A stretch of 64,000 bases of DNA from Thalassolituus sp006212115. Lineage in GTDB: Bacteria > Pseudomonadota > Gammaproteobacteria > Pseudomonadales > Oceanobacteraceae. A program made the translations under genes and the position numbers. Below, in pieces: positions 61,484 through 64,000 of this stretch (positions are counted from its first letter, which is position 1; each line of letters starts with the position of its first letter). The stretch lies in NCBI RefSeq assembly GCF_040372045.1, contig NZ_BAABWH010000009.1; one strand, 5' to 3'. Under the pieces are notes generated by a model. It had not been told where the DNA came from. It did not search any database and saw only the letters and a program-made list of their open reading frames with translations.

Positions 61484-61974
61484 ATCTGCCGGATATCGAA
61501 CACATCACTCAAGAACTGGCCGGTCAGGTCACCGAGCTGATCGAACAACGCCAGCTCGATAATCCTCTGCTGGTAGGTATTCGCACCGGTGGCGTTTGGG
61601 TGGCAGAGCGCCTGAACGACACACTCAACAGCCAGGATGAAGTCGCGACGCTGGACATCAGTTTTTACCGCGATGACTTCACCCGTCACGGCCTGCATCC
61701 AAAAGTTCAGGGCTCAGAACTGCCGGAATCCATCGAAGACCGCCACATCATTCTGGTCGACGACGTTATCATGAGTGGGCGGACCATTCGTGCCGCCATG
61801 AATGAGCTATTCGATTACGGCCGCCCAGCCAGCATTACACTAGTATGCCTGCTCGATATTGGTCGTCGCGAACTACCGATTCAACCCGATTTATGCGGTG
61901 CCACACTGGCATTGAACGATGGTCAGCTAGTCAAGTTGACTGGTCCTCGCCCTCTGGTACTGACGCTCGCCTGA
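61480..61974 (+). CDS. pyrR: PyrR pyrimidine regulator / uracil phosphoribosyltransferase
   Basis: 164 residues. PRPP-binding loop ILVDDVIMSGRTIRAAM and the GIRTGGVWVAERL loop identify the family. In Gram-positives it binds pyr mRNA; in gammaproteobacteria it sits in the pyrR-pyrB-pyrC' operon and its regulatory role is less clear. No PyrR RNA-binding loop was recognised here. It overlaps ruvX by 4 bp and precedes pyrB by 14 bp. Confidence 0.93.
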   Translation: MNLPDIEHITQELAGQVTELIEQRQLDNPLLVGIRTGGVWVAERLNDTLNSQDEVATLDISFYRDDFTRHGLHPKVQGSELPESIEDRHIILVDDVIMSGRTIRAAMNELFDYGRPASITLVCLLDIGRRELPIQPDLCGATLALNDGQLVKLTGPRPLVLTLA

Positions 61975-61988
61975 ACAGGAACAACCCT

Positions 61989-62981
61989 ATGATCGACCCA
62001 AACAAAGTTCAGCTCACCGATGACGGACGCCTGAAGCATTTTCTCAGCACCGAAGGACTGAGCCGCGAGTTACTCACTGAAATTCTGGACACCGCTGACT
62101 CGTTTATCAGCACCCAGGAAAGAGCCGTAAAGACGGTCCCTCTGCTACGAGGCAAAACCGTCGTGAACCTCTTTTTCGAGAACAGCACGCGTACCCGCTC
62201 AACCTTCGAACTCGCGGCCAAGCGTTTGTCCGCAGACATCCTTAATCTGGATATCGCACGCTCGGCGACGTCTAAGGGCGAAACCCTGATGGATACCCTG
62301 TGGAATCTCGAGGCCATGTACAGCGACATGTTCGTCGTACGCCACTCGGATTCCGGTGCCGCGCATTTTATTGCCGAACACGTCACACCCAACGTAGCCA
62401 TTATCAATGCCGGTGACGGGCGCCACGCGCACCCGACGCAAGCCATGCTCGACATGCTAACCATACGTCGCCACAAAGAAAGCATTGAAGGTAAGGTAGT
62501 GGCCATTGTTGGCGACATTCTGCATTCACGGGTTGCCCGCTGCCAGATTCATGCATTACGTACCTTAGGTGCTGCCGAAGTGCGGGTTATTGGTCCGGGT
62601 ACGCTACTACCAGCCGATATCGACAGCCTCGGTGCCGTTCCTTACTACGATATGAAGTCGGGTCTCGCAGACTGCGATGTGGTGATTATGTTGCGCCTGC
62701 AAAAGGAACGGATGCAGAACGCACTCCTTCCCTCCGAAGGCGAATTTTTCAAACTCTATGGTCTGACCGAAGAGAAACTGGCCTACGCCAAACCCGATGC
62801 CATCGTGATGCACCCGGGGCCGATCAACCGTGGCGTCGAGATCGAATCCGCCGTTGCCGACGGCAGCCACTCCGTCATTCTTAATCAAGTTAGCTACGGC
62901 ATCGCGGTTCGCATGGCCGTAATGGCGATGGCCATGAGCGGACAACAGACATTGGCAAACAGCGAGGAGCCAGCACGATGA
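61989..62981 (+). CDS. pyrB: Aspartate carbamoyltransferase catalytic subunit
   Basis: First committed step of pyrimidine synthesis. ATG at 61989 with AGGA 7 bases upstream; 330 residues, with an N-terminal extension like Pseudomonas PyrB (about 334) and unlike E. coli (311). Carbamoyl-phosphate loop FFENSTRTRSTFELAAKRL, HPTQAMLDML, and MHPGPINRGVEI are intact. There is no pyrI; it overlaps the pyrC' gene by 4 bp, matching the class A ATCase organisation in which PyrB and PyrC' assemble together. Confidence 0.97.
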   Translation: MIDPNKVQLTDDGRLKHFLSTEGLSRELLTEILDTADSFISTQERAVKTVPLLRGKTVVNLFFENSTRTRSTFELAAKRLSADILNLDIARSATSKGETLMDTLWNLEAMYSDMFVVRHSDSGAAHFIAEHVTPNVAIINAGDGRHAHPTQAMLDMLTIRRHKESIEGKVVAIVGDILHSRVARCQIHALRTLGAAEVRVIGPGTLLPADIDSLGAVPYYDMKSGLADCDVVIMLRLQKERMQNALLPSEGEFFKLYGLTEEKLAYAKPDAIVMHPGPINRGVEIESAVADGSHSVILNQVSYGIAVRMAVMAMAMSGQQTLANSEEPAR

Positions 62982-64000
62982 GATACCTGCACATTGCCAA
63001 TGCGCGTGTTCTGGACCCGGCCACCCAAACTGACTCAGTCACCGATGTGTTTGTTGCGGACGGTCGCATTATCGCACTGGGACACCGCCCATCAGCGGGC
63101 GAGATCGAAACGGAAATCGACGCTTCCGGTCAATGGCTACTACCGGGCCTGATCGACCTCGGTGGTCATCTGCCGGAACCGGGCTACAGCCAGAAAGGCA
63201 GTATTGCCAGCGAAACCGAAGCGGCGGCCAGAGGGGGATTCACCCACATCTGCAGCCTTCCGGACACCAAGCCCGTCGCCGATACATCCGCCGTGGTCAA
63301 GCTGATACTGGAGAAGGCAGCCCGCGCTGGCTTCAGCCGGGTCCTTCCTCTTGGCGCCATGACGCAAGGTCTGGCCGGAGAGCAACTGGCCAGCATGTTC
63401 ACCCTCGCAGAAGCCGGCGCGGTTGCCATGAGCAATGCTCGCCAGCCAATCCGTAATAGTTACGTATTGCGACGCTTAATGGAGTATGCGGCGACCTATG
63501 ATATTCCTCTATTTCTGTGTGCGAACGACCTGAGCCTGTCTGATGGCGGGTGCATGCACGAAGGTCCGGTAGCAACCAGAATGGGCTTGCCGGGCATACC
63601 CGCTACTGCTGAGACCATTGCCCTTGCTCAGATCCTGTTGTTGGTGGAACAGACCGGTGTGCGTGCTCACATCAGTCAGATCAGCTGTCGTCGTAGCATC
63701 AGCATGCTGCAACAAGCGCGTGAAAACGGTCTGCGTGTCACAGCAGATACTCCGCTGGCCAACCTGCTGTATACCCATGATGCCGTTACGGGATACAACA
63801 GTCTCTTTAACGTAGCACCGCCACTGCGCAGTGAGCGTGACCGCGAGGCGTTGTTGGCAGCCGTTCAGGCGGGTGAGCTGGCAATCAGCTCCAACCATCG
63901 CCCACACGAAATCGCCGCCAAAAAAGCACCGTTCTCGGACGCGGAGTCGGGCATGAGTCAATACGATGCCTTCCTGCCTAATGCCATGAGTCTGGTTCAA
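62978..64000 (+). CDS. Dihydroorotase-like protein PyrC' (partial at the window edge), probably inactive
   Basis: 341 codons are visible and the gene runs off the right end. It has the amidohydrolase layout: MRYLHIANARVLDPATQTD start, LLPGLIDLGGHLPEPGY, GGFTHICSLPDTKP, and VTADTPLANLLYT. Active dihydroorotases have D-x-H-x-H-L-R; here it is DLGGHLP, so the first metal histidine and the substrate arginine are gone. The late TDHAPH-type motif is SSNHRPH, with Asn for the catalytic Asp. This fits Pseudomonas PyrC', a non-catalytic partner needed for ATCase assembly. The ATG overlaps the pyrB stop (ATGA). Confidence 0.9.
   Translation, partial: MRYLHIANARVLDPATQTDSVTDVFVADGRIIALGHRPSAGEIETEIDASGQWLLPGLIDLGGHLPEPGYSQKGSIASETEAAARGGFTHICSLPDTKPVADTSAVVKLILEKAARAGFSRVLPLGAMTQGLAGEQLASMFTLAEAGAVAMSNARQPIRNSYVLRRLMEYAATYDIPLFLCANDLSLSDGGCMHEGPVATRMGLPGIPATAETIALAQILLLVEQTGVRAHISQISCRRSISMLQQARENGLRVTADTPLANLLYTHDAVTGYNSLFNVAPPLRSERDREALLAAVQAGELAISSNHRPHEIAAKKAPFSDAESGMSQYDAFLPNAMSLVQ

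Overview
The window is chromosomal DNA from a gammaproteobacterium, most likely a marine member of the Oceanospirillales / Pseudomonadales. This is an inference from gene content and order. Many neighbourhoods match, from memory, the Pseudomonas aeruginosa layout: an rRNA operon beside tyrS, then an M23 peptidase, anmK, erpA and argC; an ArsR-type regulator before metK; and pyrC'-pyrB-pyrR-ruvX-algH-tonB3-gshB-pilGHIJK-chpABC. Almost all of the window is coding and no insertion sequence, prophage, tRNA or CRISPR array was seen.

Layout. 1-271: three tandem sigma70 promoters and a boxA on the minus strand, driving an rRNA operon that lies off the left edge. 272-11091: housekeeping genes (tyrS, a mepM-like peptidase, anmK, a secreted protein, erpA, bactofilin, a DUF6776-like protein, argC, a ClC-family transporter, hemL and a small membrane protein). 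11195-16372: one very large secreted calcium-binding repeat protein with cadherin-like modules and a regular 113/153-residue super-repeat. 16446-24881: an orphan chemoreceptor, a TPR lipoprotein, mrcB, glnE and ilvE. 24986-29743: an unknown lipoprotein, then a two-gene operon (TonB-dependent receptor plus DUF1624 membrane protein) behind a strong Zur-box-like palindrome. 29734-32581: topB and a glutathione S-transferase-like gene. 32773-37477: the S-adenosylmethionine cycle (ArsR/methyltransferase regulator, metK, ahcY, metF).

37480-45952 is an accessory, visibly more AT-rich surface-polysaccharide block between metF and the pil-chp cluster. Three plus-strand genes (KpsS/KpsC-like transferase, sialyltransferase-like protein, O-antigen ligase) converge on five minus-strand genes (GT4 glycosyltransferase, small-molecule kinase, polysaccharide pyruvyl transferase, a PP-loop enzyme with a QueC-like cysteine cluster, and a ParB-like-fold protein). 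The PP-loop / ParB-like pair is the least explained part of the window.

46019-58228 is the full Pil-Chp chemosensory operon for type IV pilus control (pilG, pilH, pilI, pilJ, pilK, chpA, chpB, chpC). 58575-64000 runs divergently: gshB, a TonB3-like protein, yqgE/algH, ruvX, pyrR, pyrB and a partial pyrC' whose active-site residues are replaced, consistent with a structural subunit of aspartate transcarbamoylase.
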